Of a stretch of 64,000 nt of DNA, positions 1 to 9,656 are shown piece by piece. This DNA is from Tepidisphaeraceae bacterium (lineage in GTDB: Bacteria; Planctomycetota; Phycisphaerae; Tepidisphaerales; Tepidisphaeraceae). Numbering within the stretch: position 1 is the first letter of the stretch; the number at the start of each line of letters is the position of its first letter. The notes below the pieces were generated by a model. It did not search any database, was not told the DNA's origin, and saw only the letters and a program-made list of their open reading frames with translations. Made by a program: the position numbers and the translations under genes. The stretch covers positions 1 through 64,000 of the forward strand of contig DASYHQ010000010.1 of NCBI GenBank assembly GCA_035998445.1, in the 5' to 3' direction.

Positions 1-3000
1 GGCGGCGGTGCGGGTGACGGTCCACTGGGCCGACGAGCCGCTGCCGGCGAAGTCCGCGTAGCCGCTGCCGGTGTAGCCGGCGTGCTGCGAGGACTTGGCC
101 GTCCCGCCACCCAGCGTCGCGTCCTCCGCCTGCAGGACGACTGATGTGGTCGGCGGAGGCGTGGCCGGGTTGAGCGTTACGGCCGTCGTGTAGTCCGTGT
201 ACCCGCCATCCTTGTCCGAGATGCGGCCGCGCACGGTGAAGGACCCGGCTGCTGCGTAGGTGAACGAGGCGACCTCGCTGGTCGAATCCGCGACTTCGTC
301 GGCGTCGGTGAAGTCGCCGTCGTTGTTGAAGTCGAACGAGTAACGGAACCCCGCCGCGACGTCAACTGACGACGGATCGCTGGCGTTCGCAAACGACACA
401 GTAGTACTGCTGCCCAGCGTCACGGGCGCGGCCGTCCCAAACGTGGCTGTCGGGTTGGCATTGGCCACGGTAACCGTCGCAGTGTCGAACGACGTCGCGC
501 CGTTGCGCGTCGCCCGCAGCGCCACCGTGCGCGATGCCGGACCCTCCGGGTTGCCGAGCGAGGGAGATGAGCCTGTATAGGTCGGGCGAAAATCGAAACC
601 GTTGTAATTCAGGTCCCACTCCAGCACGGCGTCGGTGGACGATCCGGCCGACGATAGGATCAGTGGTTGCCCTTCGGTCACGGTGTACGAACCGTTGGCT
701 TTAGCCACCGGAGGCACCGGACCCGGCGCGTAGGCGTAGAACTCCGTTGTTCTCGACTCCGGGGTGAACGCTTCGAGGTAGATCCACCCGTTGGAGACGT
801 GATGCTTGTAAACGATCGAGAGCCCGTTGCGGCCGGCGTAGATCTCGTCGGAGACCATCGTCCCCGCGTCGGTACCGTCCGTGCGCCACATCTCCTCTCC
901 CCGGTCAGGTGATTCCCCTACGAAGTACAGCGCGTCGCCGCTTGCATAAAGGAAAAGGGGGCTGCCGCCTCGGTCGGTAACGAGTTGGGTGCCGGCGGCC
1001 GTGCCGTCGCTCGACCACAGTCTGCGTTCGACGTTGGATATCGCGACGTTGTAATACGCGCGGCCGTTCATCACCGTGAGCAGGGACGGGCCATAGGATT
1101 CGACCGGCGTTGCCGCGGAAATCGAGGCCGTGCCCGCCGCCCTGCCGTCGCTCGACCACAGGGTGAACGGCGCGCCCGCCTCCGATTGTGCCATGTACAG
1201 GACGCGGTCGCCGATCGAGACCAGCCCGTACGTGCCGAACTTGTCCTTCACGTCGAAAGCCACCACGCCCAAGTCGACGGGCGTGTCGCCGGCGTCACCG
1301 CTCATCTTGAACAAGCGCACGCCGCCATCCACGTTGGCCAGGAAAAACACACTGCCATTCGCCCGTACCAATCCACGGGCCACAACCGTGAAAAAATGCG
1401 TCGTGGCGCCGACGGCTGCGACGGGCATGGTGCCGGCGGTCGTCCCATTCGTCTTCCAGATCTGCGTGGTCGAACTTGACCCGCGTCGGATGAAGTACAA
1501 CTCGTCGCCCAGAGCGTAGAACTCCATGTTGTCCGACACCGTCGTACCTTGTGGAAAGGTGAAGACGATGGAGACGTCCGGGCCGATGGCGCGGAACAGA
1601 ACCTGAGCACCCGTTACGGTTGACTGGCCTACCGCGTAGTACGCGTCATTCAGGCCGCCGTAGACCTCATGATCGGACATGATGCCGGCATCGAGAAGCG
1701 GCACGGGCTTCGTACCCGCCTTGGTGCCGTCGGTTACCCAGAGCGCGCTGATGCCCGTTGGCGTGTTGACGCGGAAATAGGCATAGTCGCCGACGGTCGT
1801 CAGCGCGGTCGTGTGGGTGTTGTAGACGCCCGCCCTGGAAACGACCCCGTCGGCCGGACCGGGCACGGTGTCGCTCAGCAGCGATGCGCCAGATGCATCG
1901 ACGCGCCACAGCTCGTAACCGTGGACGCCATCGTCGGCGATCAGGATGGATGCGTCGCCGAGGCGAACGGCGTCCTTCGGGTAGCTGGGGATCTTCAGCA
2001 CGTTTATATCGGCCAGGATCCGCGTACCGCTGATGGCGCCATCGGTCACCCAGGTCTCGCGGCCCGCCGCCGCGCTGTGGTGCGAGAAGTAGACCAAGCC
2101 CCCATGGCTGGATACGGGCGCCGCAAAGTTAGAATGACTGTGACGCGGAATCGTGCTTCGAACCAGTACCGTCACCGAGTCATCAATCGGAGAAACGAGG
2201 CTGACGACCTCGCTCGCGTCATTTCCAGTGACGATCATCAGGCCCAGCGGCGTTGCGAACTTCTGGCCATCGCCGGAATGACTCGTGTCGATTGCCTTCA
2301 GGGACTGCATCGCCGGATCGGTGACGTACAGTACGCCACCGGCCGTGAGGTACAGTTTGCCCGCCGTGGCAATCAGGGTTTCAAAGCTTACACCGTAAAG
2401 GTCGAACGCACTCGTCGTGCCGGCGAGGGTCCCGTCGGTCCTCCACAACGAGGTTCCACCCCCGTTCGGTGAGTGCCCAAAGAAATAGGCGTAATCGCCC
2501 AGGCTCGCCATGCGACCCCGTGGCTGAACCGCTACCGACCCACCAACTAATTCAGTTGTACCGGCAGGCGTGCCGTCGGTGCGCAACAACGTTGTAACCG
2601 ATCCGGACGCCAACCGACCTTGGAACAACAGCGTCCCGTTGGACATTTCGACGACCGACGGAGTGGTCCAACTGGGCACCATGACCGTCGCTCCGCCCAG
2701 TGGCACCGTCCCGTTCGCCGTGCCATCGGACACGTAGAGGGGCTTGAGGGCGGGCACGGCACCGACGTTGGCGAATATAAACTTGCCCCGCGCGACACCC
2801 ATCGGCTGCAGGCCATATCCGCCCGGACCCGGCACCCTGTCGAGCGTGATCCTCGTACCCTCAACGGTGCCGTCGGAGATCCAGACTTCGACGCCTGTTG
2901 GGGCATCGCCGGCGATGAAGAACGCGCGGTTACCGATCACCGTAAGCTGCGGGGGCTTGCTGTTTCCAACGTGTTCGAAAGATCGCAGTTGAGCCGTACC

Positions 3001-3366
3001 GTTGACCGTGCCGTCCGTCCGCCAAAGTATAATGCGTTCACTGCTTTGAACAGCGAATAGCGCCGTACCCTCATCCAGGGCAGCCAACTGGCCGAAACGA
3101 TGGGTCTGACCGTTTCCGAGCAAGTCCGTGAGGCGCGTCGATGCCCCGGCTGCGTCAACGGCCCACAGTTCCTCGCCGTGCAGACCGTCGTCGGCGCTCA
3201 TCAGGCGCTTACCATTGATAACGACCGGCGTGGACGCGTCGGACGATCGATTGAAGTCGCTGATCGTATCGATCATGCTAACCGACAGCATCTGCCGCGC
3301 TTCGAGCCCCTCGACCCATGGGCGTACCGGCTGCGCAGTTCCGCACCGCTTGGAATAATTTGTCAT
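1..3366 (-). CDS. Giant secreted ELWxxDGT-repeat protein with PKD and CBM6-like domains (3' end beyond window)
   Basis: The minus-strand frame is open from an ATG at 3366 to base 1 without a stop, giving 1122 visible residues; the C-terminus is outside the window. Near the N-terminus (about residues 19-28) lies VEGLEARQMLS, the planctomycete LExRxLLS-type motif found on very large exported proteins. About a dozen short repeats of the ELWxxDGTxxGT type follow (for example LWRTDGTVNGT, VWISDGTVEGT, SLWRTDGTLAGT, EMWRTDGTDAGT), spaced as in beta-propeller-like surface proteins. Two PKD-like segments occupy roughly residues 885-1060 (with SFDFNNDGDF). The visible end begins VVLQAEDATLGGG, the typical start of a CBM6/CBM35 module. 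The repeats, PKD and CBM suggest a cell-surface or released carbohydrate-binding protein. Catalytic activity is not visible. The ribosome site is weak, so the exact start is less certain than the frame. Confidence 0.85.
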   Translation of the reverse strand, partial: MTNYSKRCGTAQPVRPWVEGLEARQMLSVSMIDTISDFNRSSDASTPVVINGKRLMSADDGLHGEELWAVDAAGASTRLTDLLGNGQTHRFGQLAALDEGTALFAVQSSERIILWRTDGTVNGTAQLRSFEHVGNSKPPQLTVIGNRAFFIAGDAPTGVEVWISDGTVEGTRITLDRVPGPGGYGLQPMGVARGKFIFANVGAVPALKPLYVSDGTANGTVPLGGATVMVPSWTTPSVVEMSNGTLLFQGRLASGSVTTLLRTDGTPAGTTELVGGSVAVQPRGRMASLGDYAYFFGHSPNGGGTSLWRTDGTLAGTTSAFDLYGVSFETLIATAGKLYLTAGGVLYVTDPAMQSLKAIDTSHSGDGQKFATPLGLMIVTGNDASEVVSLVSPIDDSVTVLVRSTIPRHSHSNFAAPVSSHGGLVYFSHHSAAAGRETWVTDGAISGTRILADINVLKIPSYPKDAVRLGDASILIADDGVHGYELWRVDASGASLLSDTVPGPADGVVSRAGVYNTHTTALTTVGDYAYFRVNTPTGISALWVTDGTKAGTKPVPLLDAGIMSDHEVYGGLNDAYYAVGQSTVTGAQVLFRAIGPDVSIVFTFPQGTTVSDNMEFYALGDELYFIRRGSSSTTQIWKTNGTTAGTMPVAAVGATTHFFTVVARGLVRANGSVFFLANVDGGVRLFKMSGDAGDTPVDLGVVAFDVKDKFGTYGLVSIGDRVLYMAQSEAGAPFTLWSSDGRAAGTASISAATPVESYGPSLLTVMNGRAYYNVAISNVERRLWSSDGTAAGTQLVTDRGGSPLFLYASGDALYFVGESPDRGEEMWRTDGTDAGTMVSDEIYAGRNGLSIVYKHHVSNGWIYLEAFTPESRTTEFYAYAPGPVPPVAKANGSYTVTEGQPLILSSAGSSTDAVLEWDLNYNGFDFRPTYTGSSPSLGNPEGPASRTVALRATRNGATSFDTATVTVANANPTATFGTAAPVTLGSSTTVSFANASDPSSVDVAAGFRYSFDFNNDGDFTDADEVADSTSEVASFTYAAAGSFTVRGRISDKDGGYTDYTTAVTLNPATPPPTTSVVLQAEDATLGGGTAKSSQHAGYTGSGYADFAGSGSSAQWTVTRTAA

Positions 3367-3509
3367 TTTGGAGATTCCCCAACGTACGGCTTGATCCCAG
3401 GTCCCATACGTCGCAACTCATCAAAGTTCTACGTATTGATGTGTAACGTGGCGGCGACGGATCCACAAGCGATTAGCAATCGAAGATCCACCTCTGTGTT
3501 CTCCGGGAA

Positions 3510-4010
3510 TCAATCCAAATCATTTTTGCCCGCATAGTCCGAACAGCCCGCGCTTCGGCCGAGCGTCACGATCGAGAGCGACACTATAACTACCCCTGTC
3601 CCCCGCCCCTCTGCTAAGCTACCAGGCCCCCTCCTCCTTTTGCAGCCGGCGGCATTTTTACGCGCTGGCGTCTGGTTCTGATGCCACCCTCCGCACTCCA
3701 GGCACCGCTCGGGCGCCGCCCGGAGGTCGTAGCCGCAGGCGGGGCAGAGGCTGGCCCCTGCCCGGCGCTGGAGCCCCCGGCGGGACTGTGCCCACACCAG
3801 CAGCGGTACCGCCGCCACTACTAGCGGCGCGGCCAGCGGCACCCGCGCGATGAGGAAGTCGTACACCATGCCGTGGAGGAATCCCACCACGCCGTGCGGC
3901 GGCTCGAGGTACGCCACTCGCGGGTCGACCCGCGTGGCGGTGCAGGTGATCGAGTCCGGCGACCGCGGTTCCGCGGCCGAGGCGTACGGCCCGCCCTGGC
4001 GCACGTCCAA
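3510..4010 (-). pseudogene. Remnant of a small membrane protein with a planctomycete zinc ribbon
   Basis: One minus-strand frame between the two giant genes contains a hydrophobic segment (VPLAAPLVVAAVPLLVWAQ) followed by basic residues and CPACGYDLRAAPERCLECG, a four-cysteine zinc ribbon very common at the C-terminus of short planctomycete membrane proteins. No convincing ATG or ribosome site precedes it; a TTG at 4010 is only a nominal start. The protein continues for about 60 unconvincing residues past the ribbon, whereas relatives usually stop soon after the last cysteine. The best reading is the 3' half of a small gene that lost its beginning and probably its original stop. Function is unknown. 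The rest of the 3367-4105 gap shows nothing else recognisable. Confidence 0.35.
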
Positions 4011-4105
4011 CCTCGGGCAGCGAACGTGCAGCCGCCCCGACGTTCGTCGGGGCGGCCGGTACCACGAGCGCGCTTTCGTCCCAAGGTGAAGTGCGACCGT
4101 CTGCG

Positions 4106-7100
4106 TCAGGCCAGCAGTTCGAGCTCTGAAAGTTGGAGCATACCGTCGCCACTGTTGGCAGTGACGTTCAGCCGGTAAAACTTGTACGCACCGGGCGTGG
4201 CAACGGTGTACATGTTGCCGGCCAGGCGGGCGGGCCACGTCTGATTTGACCGGCTATCGAGGGTCGACCAAGACGAGTTATCGTTCGAGCCGAGCAACGT
4301 CCAGTTCCTCGGGTCGCGCGTCGGCGCATCGTTTCCACTGCGTACGATGTATTGCCGTACCGTTCGCGCGGCGTCGTTGGCGAACTGGTACTGAAGCCAT
4401 CCGGTCGGCGAGAACGTGAGCCACTTGGTCGCCGTGGTGCCGTCGAAGGCTTGTGCCGCGCCCTCGTTGGCCGACACGTTCTGCCCGCTCGCGGTGGCGG
4501 TGCCACCGGTCGCCCGATTGGCAATGACCGGGGCGACGCTTGCGGTGATTGCCGTGCCTCCGTCGGCGTAGAGTTGCGCGGCAGGTATGGCTTGGAACGT
4601 CGTCTGTCCCGGGCGTTGCCACAGCAGGCGGGCGACCGCCCCGCCGGTGTTCTCGTAGTACTCCATGCGGATCGACTTCTTCTCGCCTGCGCCGAAGCTG
4701 ATGGCGGCCGAGTCGTAACTCGTGGGGGCTTGATTGATCCATCCGCTGGCGACCAGCTGCTCGTTGACGTACAGGCGGATGCCGTCGTCCCCGGTAATGC
4801 GGAACACGTAGTTACCGGCCTCCTCGGCCTGCACCTCACCCGTCCACCGGGCGCTGTACGTATCCAGCCCGATCTCGGTCGCCGGCGAGCCGTTCCCCCA
4901 GTCAAAATTGATCGGCCCGTCGATGCGCGTCACCGTCGCACCGGTAAAGTCCATGTTGTCGTAGTACGTCGCGCTCAGGCCCGTGCCACTGGGCGCGGGC
5001 GGAGCGGAGGCGCCGAACGCGAAGTTGTCGTAATGGGCATAAGCGGCGCCCGAACCGATGTTGCGCGGGGTGAACCAGACGTATTCAAGGTCCGACCACG
5101 TGGCGTCGAGCGTGATGGTGGTCAGCGTGTCGGACGTGACGTCGACGGCACGGGTGACCGTCTGCGTGCTGCCCACCTTCTTGCCGACGATGTCGATGAC
5201 GGTGTTGGTGCTGTAGACCCTGCGAACTTGGAACGAGGTGAGCGTGAAGCCCCCATTATCGCCGCGCCGTGCCTCGAGCCGCTGGCCCCAGTCCTGCGTG
5301 CGGACGACCTGCGAGCCGCCGCCCGACTCGATCGTCAGGTTGGCCGAGCCGTTGTACGGCAAGGACCCACGGTTGAAGAACTTGTAGTTGCCCTCGGTGT
5401 AGGTGCCGTCGGTCGCGACCGGCCCCGAGAATGTCACGGTGGCCGTTCCGTTCGTGGCGGGTTGCGTCGTGGCGCTGGCCATTGCGCTGTTGGCCGAGCT
5501 GCCGGCGGCGTTCGTCGCTCGCACGCGATAGTAGTACGGCGTTGCAGCCGAAAGCCCGGTATTCGCATAGCTGGTCACGTTGGCGCCGACCGTGATGGCC
5601 GTCGGCGAGGCGAACGAACTGCTCGTGCTTCGCTCGATGATGAACCCGGTCTCATTGCCCGAGTTGTCGTTCCAGGTCAGGTTGATCTGGCTGGCCGACG
5701 TTGCGGTCGCGGCCAGGTTGGACGGTGCGGCCGGGGCGGTGGGATTTGGCGTGGTCGTCGACGAGGCGATGGAGACGTTGTCGATCGACACCAGATCGCC
5801 GGACCCGACGCCGTCGCGCTCGAACCGGACGATGAGGAATTCATACCCACCGCCGAAGTCGCGGGTGACCGAGTGGTTGGTCCACCCGGTGTTTGCGGTC
5901 GCGACGTCGCCACTGTCGTAGAGCGTGGTGGCGGCGAACGGGAACGACCCGAACTGCCGGGGGAACACGACGCCGTTGGGGGTGTACCAATCGTTGCGGT
6001 TGAAGTCGAAGTACGGCGAGCCGCTGGCGTTCACGCCGTACACCAGCATGCGAAGGCGGTTCTCCGCCCCGCCACCCTCGGTGTTGCGGTAGTCGAAACG
6101 CACGGTCTGCGAGCCGCGATTGGCCTTGTCGTTGCGAACCAACTGGAACGCGCCGTACGACGTGTTGTTGGTCGTGGCCTGAAGCGTACCGTCGGACTGG
6201 CGGACGAATGCGGTTCCACCATCGAAGGTGTACCAAGCGGGCGATCCATCGGTCAGCAACTTGGTGCTCAAAGGGTGGTATCCGGTCTGCCGCATCATCG
6301 ACGACGAGAAATCACCGTTGGTTAGCGCGTTCACCTGCCCGGCCGCCACGCTGACGGATTGGTTGATCGAGTTGGTTGCCCCCTTGTTGTCCCACACGGT
6401 CAACCGCACCACCTTGGCACCGGCCGAGGTGAAGGTGTGCGTGGGCTTCTCGCCCCACGCATCGATGGTGCCGTTGTTGTCGAAGTCCCACCCGTAGGCG
6501 GCGATGCGGTTACCGGCCGTCGTGGCGGCGTCGACATCGCTGGAGCCGGAGCCGTCGAAACGAACGGTGAGCCCGTCGCTGGCGGCGCTGGTGAACGTCG
6601 CGGTCGGCAGCGTGTTGCTGCCCTGCACGGTGAAGCTTGGGTTGTTGCGCAGTTCCAGGTACGAGTAGATCGGGTTCGGCACGGGCTGGAAGCTGTTGTT
6701 GGGGTCGAGCCGCTCGCCGGGCAGGATGTTCACGCGATTGTTGAAGCTGCCACCGCTGATCCAGCTGTCGCGGAAGACCGGGGGTCGGCCGACCTCCTGG
6801 TCGCCGTCAAAGGGAATCAACACGCCTTGGTCGAAGCCAACGACGGTGGTGTTCTCGATGCGGATGCTGCGCGGGTTGTAGTTGACGTCGATGCCGATGC
6901 GGACCTTTTGGGTCGACGATGTCGGGTCGGCGACGCCGGTCGACGTGCCGACGAGCGTGCTGTTGGTGACGGACAGGAAGCCCGCATAGACAAAGCTGAC
7001 GGCCGACCCGGAGCGGACCGACCCGCCGATCTGCGAGATCGAGCCGTAGGTGCCCCACGACTTAAAGTTGTCCAGCACGTTGCGCACCGGACTGCGCGGG

Positions 7101-9340
7101 CCGATCGCCTCGCGCAGCTGCCAGCCGTACTGGAACCCGCTGTAGGAGTTGGATGCCGTGTTGTTGCTGAACGACTGCCAGGGCACGTGCCACGCCTTGA
7201 TGTTGTTGGCCCCATAGGCGGTAACGAGGCTGTTGCGCAGCGTAAGGTCGGCAATTTGGTCGGGGTTGATGGGGTTACGGCTGTTGTGGACGTCGTCGGC
7301 GTCGCCGTACACCTCGAACGCCGGGCCGGCAGCAGAGGCGACGACGTTCCCGTCGGTGACGAACAGGCCCCCCCCTTGTAACCAGATCCCGTTGCCGAAG
7401 CTGCCGAAATCATGGTTGCCTGCGCGCCCACCGGGGGCATTGGGCTCGTACGTGCGGCCGTTGCCGCTGCCAATGTCCGAGGCGTTCGACCCGCGGGCCT
7501 TGATGGCAAGATTGTTCGTGAAGCTGCCCAGTTCGGTGCCCTCTTCGGTCATGAAGTGGGCGCCCAAGACGTCGTAGGAGACGTTGGAGTTAAAGTTGCC
7601 CTTGGACGAGTGCAGCGCGTAGCCCCAGCCTGAAGAGTTTTCGACGACGCACCCGTCGACGACTGCAGCGATGCCCGCCGGGGTGTTGTTGGACAGGTGG
7701 TGCATGTGCACCGCGTAACGGCCGCGCGCGTTGTTGTAGGTGGCGCCGGAGCCGGACTTGTCGGGGTCGGTCACGCGCACGTCCTTGCTGGTGCGCCCCA
7801 GGCCGTAGAACGAGGCGTTGTTGACGTTCACGCTCGCCGGACCAGTGAACATCGTGTGGCCGCGCCGGTTGTCGGCCGTGGTGGCGAGCCGCCAGTTCTC
7901 CGTCTCGAACGTGACGTTGCGCGTCAGGTTCCCGGCGTGCACCTTGAATCCGTAGCCGGCGGGCACGCTGTGGGCAAACCGGAGCGCGTTGCCGCCACCG
8001 TCCTGGTTGGTGAAGGTGATCGTGCGGCCGCTGATCGATTGGATCGTCAGCACCTCGTCGCGGAATCGCGAGTTGTCGGCGTCGGAGCCGTTGGCGTTGT
8101 AGCTCGTGCCGGTCAGCACGATGCGGTCGCCGACGCGCCATCCGGTCAGGTCTTGCTCGAACGTAAGGGACGTGGCGCCGGCCGAGACGTTGCCAAGGGT
8201 GACGCGGTCGGTCTTGTTGGCGCCGTGGATGTTGGCAATTCCCTCGACGATCAGGCCGCGCGAGATGGCCGAGCGGTCGACATTGAAGTCGATGGCGGTG
8301 CCCGAGGAGAACTGGATCAGCGCGGTATTGGCTGCGTTGACCGGATTGGCGGCCGTGCCGATGTTCAGCGTGCCGGCCTCGGCGACGACGAACGTGTCGA
8401 CGAGCAGGTGCGTGTTCTGCGCGGTCGCGAAGTTCAAGACCCCATCGACGCGCAATGTGTTGAGCCGCACCGGGTTGGACGCGACGTTGTAGGTGACGAC
8501 CTGCCCGTTCGGCACCCACGCTCTTGCGCCGGCGGCGGGGACAACACCGTTGAGCCAGGTGGTGGGGTTGGTCCAATCGCCCGAGCGGATCGCGACGTGG
8601 GTCGCGGTGCCGGTCGGCACGAGATCGAGGATCGCGTTGTGGTCGCTCTCGTGCGCCGCGTTGTGAGAATGCCCGGCGGGCGCGATGCGCACGTGGTTGG
8701 CGTCGAAGTTTCCCGTGTCCGCCACGAGCCGCATCCACTGTGTGCCAGCCGGCAGCATGATCCCCTTGATGGTGACATCGGCGAACGTGTCGGACGAACC
8801 GGTCCCCTTCACGACGAACAGGCCGCTGCGCGTGACCCCCGCCCCACCGATCTGACTTTGCGGCCCGAACTCCAGATGAAGGTGACCGCCGTAAGTGCCG
8901 ACCGATGCCGACGACGCGACGCGGACGGTGATGTCGTAGCGATGCGCCGCTTCGGGATTAATCGTATACCCAAGCCACTCCCCCGCGGCGATCGAGCCCA
9001 CCTTGTAGCCGCCACCGGCGTCGTTGGTGGAGTAGAGGTCGACGGCCTCACCCGTGCGGTACTGTCCACCGAGGTTACTGGCGGTCGTGTCGTTGTACGC
9101 GTTGCCCTGACCCCCGGTGTCGAAGTTCTCCGCCTGCACGATGGTGCTGCCCACGTGCGGAATCGGGACCGGCGTGCCACCATAGGCGGCCGCGAACAGA
9201 ACGCGCGACTCGCATGCTTCAACGATGACGGCACGACCGCGCCGTGTGGGACGCCTCAGCGGACGACGCGACGAGCACGACGAAGCAGGGACATCGGAAG
9301 TTGAACGTTCGACGTTCGAAGCAATTTTCGGCAGGGCCAT
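4106..9340 (-). CDS. Giant secreted G8-domain / beta-helix protein with CBM6, PKD, Fn3, PA14 and F5/8C modules
   Basis: 1744 residues. The ATG at 9340 is chosen because GGAGG lies 9 bases upstream; longer readings have no such site. Order of domains, approximate residues: basic N-terminus with ESRVLFAA (44-51, the planctomycete LExRxLxA-type export motif); CBM6 (60-222, from IVQAENFDTGG); G8 domain (245-375, SGDWTNPTTWLNGVVP... VDGVLNF); right-handed beta-helix (380-890); PKD (905-1000, YGWDFDNNGTID); a jelly-roll-like segment (1007-1193); fibronectin III (1202-1293); a second beta-sandwich (1296-1440); PA14 (1452-1588, RITGDDGIRLYVN); F5/8C discoidin-type module (1597-1744). In animals the G8 plus beta-helix pairing occurs in CEMIP/TMEM2-type hyaluronan-processing proteins; here a polysaccharide-binding or -cleaving role is inferred. 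It is divergently transcribed from the XylR-like regulator at 9657, which probably controls it. Confidence 0.9.
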   Translation of the reverse strand: MALPKIASNVERSTSDVPASSCSSRRPLRRPTRRGRAVIVEACESRVLFAAAYGGTPVPIPHVGSTIVQAENFDTGGQGNAYNDTTASNLGGQYRTGEAVDLYSTNDAGGGYKVGSIAAGEWLGYTINPEAAHRYDITVRVASSASVGTYGGHLHLEFGPQSQIGGAGVTRSGLFVVKGTGSSDTFADVTIKGIMLPAGTQWMRLVADTGNFDANHVRIAPAGHSHNAAHESDHNAILDLVPTGTATHVAIRSGDWTNPTTWLNGVVPAAGARAWVPNGQVVTYNVASNPVRLNTLRVDGVLNFATAQNTHLLVDTFVVAEAGTLNIGTAANPVNAANTALIQFSSGTAIDFNVDRSAISRGLIVEGIANIHGANKTDRVTLGNVSAGATSLTFEQDLTGWRVGDRIVLTGTSYNANGSDADNSRFRDEVLTIQSISGRTITFTNQDGGGNALRFAHSVPAGYGFKVHAGNLTRNVTFETENWRLATTADNRRGHTMFTGPASVNVNNASFYGLGRTSKDVRVTDPDKSGSGATYNNARGRYAVHMHHLSNNTPAGIAAVVDGCVVENSSGWGYALHSSKGNFNSNVSYDVLGAHFMTEEGTELGSFTNNLAIKARGSNASDIGSGNGRTYEPNAPGGRAGNHDFGSFGNGIWLQGGGLFVTDGNVVASAAGPAFEVYGDADDVHNSRNPINPDQIADLTLRNSLVTAYGANNIKAWHVPWQSFSNNTASNSYSGFQYGWQLREAIGPRSPVRNVLDNFKSWGTYGSISQIGGSVRSGSAVSFVYAGFLSVTNSTLVGTSTGVADPTSSTQKVRIGIDVNYNPRSIRIENTTVVGFDQGVLIPFDGDQEVGRPPVFRDSWISGGSFNNRVNILPGERLDPNNSFQPVPNPIYSYLELRNNPSFTVQGSNTLPTATFTSAASDGLTVRFDGSGSSDVDAATTAGNRIAAYGWDFDNNGTIDAWGEKPTHTFTSAGAKVVRLTVWDNKGATNSINQSVSVAAGQVNALTNGDFSSSMMRQTGYHPLSTKLLTDGSPAWYTFDGGTAFVRQSDGTLQATTNNTSYGAFQLVRNDKANRGSQTVRFDYRNTEGGGAENRLRMLVYGVNASGSPYFDFNRNDWYTPNGVVFPRQFGSFPFAATTLYDSGDVATANTGWTNHSVTRDFGGGYEFLIVRFERDGVGSGDLVSIDNVSIASSTTTPNPTAPAAPSNLAATATSASQINLTWNDNSGNETGFIIERSTSSSFASPTAITVGANVTSYANTGLSAATPYYYRVRATNAAGSSANSAMASATTQPATNGTATVTFSGPVATDGTYTEGNYKFFNRGSLPYNGSANLTIESGGGSQVVRTQDWGQRLEARRGDNGGFTLTSFQVRRVYSTNTVIDIVGKKVGSTQTVTRAVDVTSDTLTTITLDATWSDLEYVWFTPRNIGSGAAYAHYDNFAFGASAPPAPSGTGLSATYYDNMDFTGATVTRIDGPINFDWGNGSPATEIGLDTYSARWTGEVQAEEAGNYVFRITGDDGIRLYVNEQLVASGWINQAPTSYDSAAISFGAGEKKSIRMEYYENTGGAVARLLWQRPGQTTFQAIPAAQLYADGGTAITASVAPVIANRATGGTATASGQNVSANEGAAQAFDGTTATKWLTFSPTGWLQYQFANDAARTVRQYIVRSGNDAPTRDPRNWTLLGSNDNSSWSTLDSRSNQTWPARLAGNMYTVATPGAYKFYRLNVTANSGDGMLQLSELELLA

Positions 9341-9656
9341 TCTGATAATCCTCCGTGCAAGATTTGGCAAATGCGCACGCGTCCCGCGCGCATCGGAATT
9401 GTCCGTTTGCGACACGCCGATCAGGATTGAACTCGGTCGAGAGACGATGAGGAGACGTGGCCAAGCGGGCCAATCTCGGGGCTCACAATTAGACGAAAAT
9501 GGGGTAAAATTACGGTCTAATAGGATAGTATCACACGAATTGTCCCCCTCCCAATGTGAGCTTTGGTAAAGCGTTTCGGTTTTTTGGAAACGCAGCCACT
9601 GCGAATCGAGAGGGCGCGGAGAACGTCGTATCTGGCTTGTCGCTCGGAGGTTGTAC
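9341..9656. promoter_or_regulatory. Divergent promoter region with inverted repeats
   Basis: This 316-base gap separates the G8 protein gene (leftward) from the XylR-like regulator (rightward) and must hold both promoters. It is AT-richer than its flanks around 9481-9545. Visible structure: GCGTTTC at 9571-9577 and GAAACGC at 9587-9593 form a perfect 7-base inverted repeat with a 9-base spacer. GCTCACAATT (9481-9490) and AATGTGAGC (9553-9561) are near-complementary half-sites about 70 bases apart. These are candidate regulator sites; no binding specificity can be assigned from sequence alone. Confidence 0.45.

Noticed and set aside
3658-4152. Minus-strand frame overlapping the zinc-ribbon remnant
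   Set aside because: Ala/Gly/Arg-rich frame-shifted version of the ribbon frame; it lacks the cysteines.
4352-6325. Long plus-strand open frame opposite the G8 giant
   Set aside because: It is Arg/Val/Gly-rich, has no domain or ribosome site, and mirrors the codon bias of the real minus-strand gene.
7697-9304. 535-codon plus-strand open frame
   Set aside because: Antisense shadow of the CBM6/G8 region; composition is unnatural and no motif is present.
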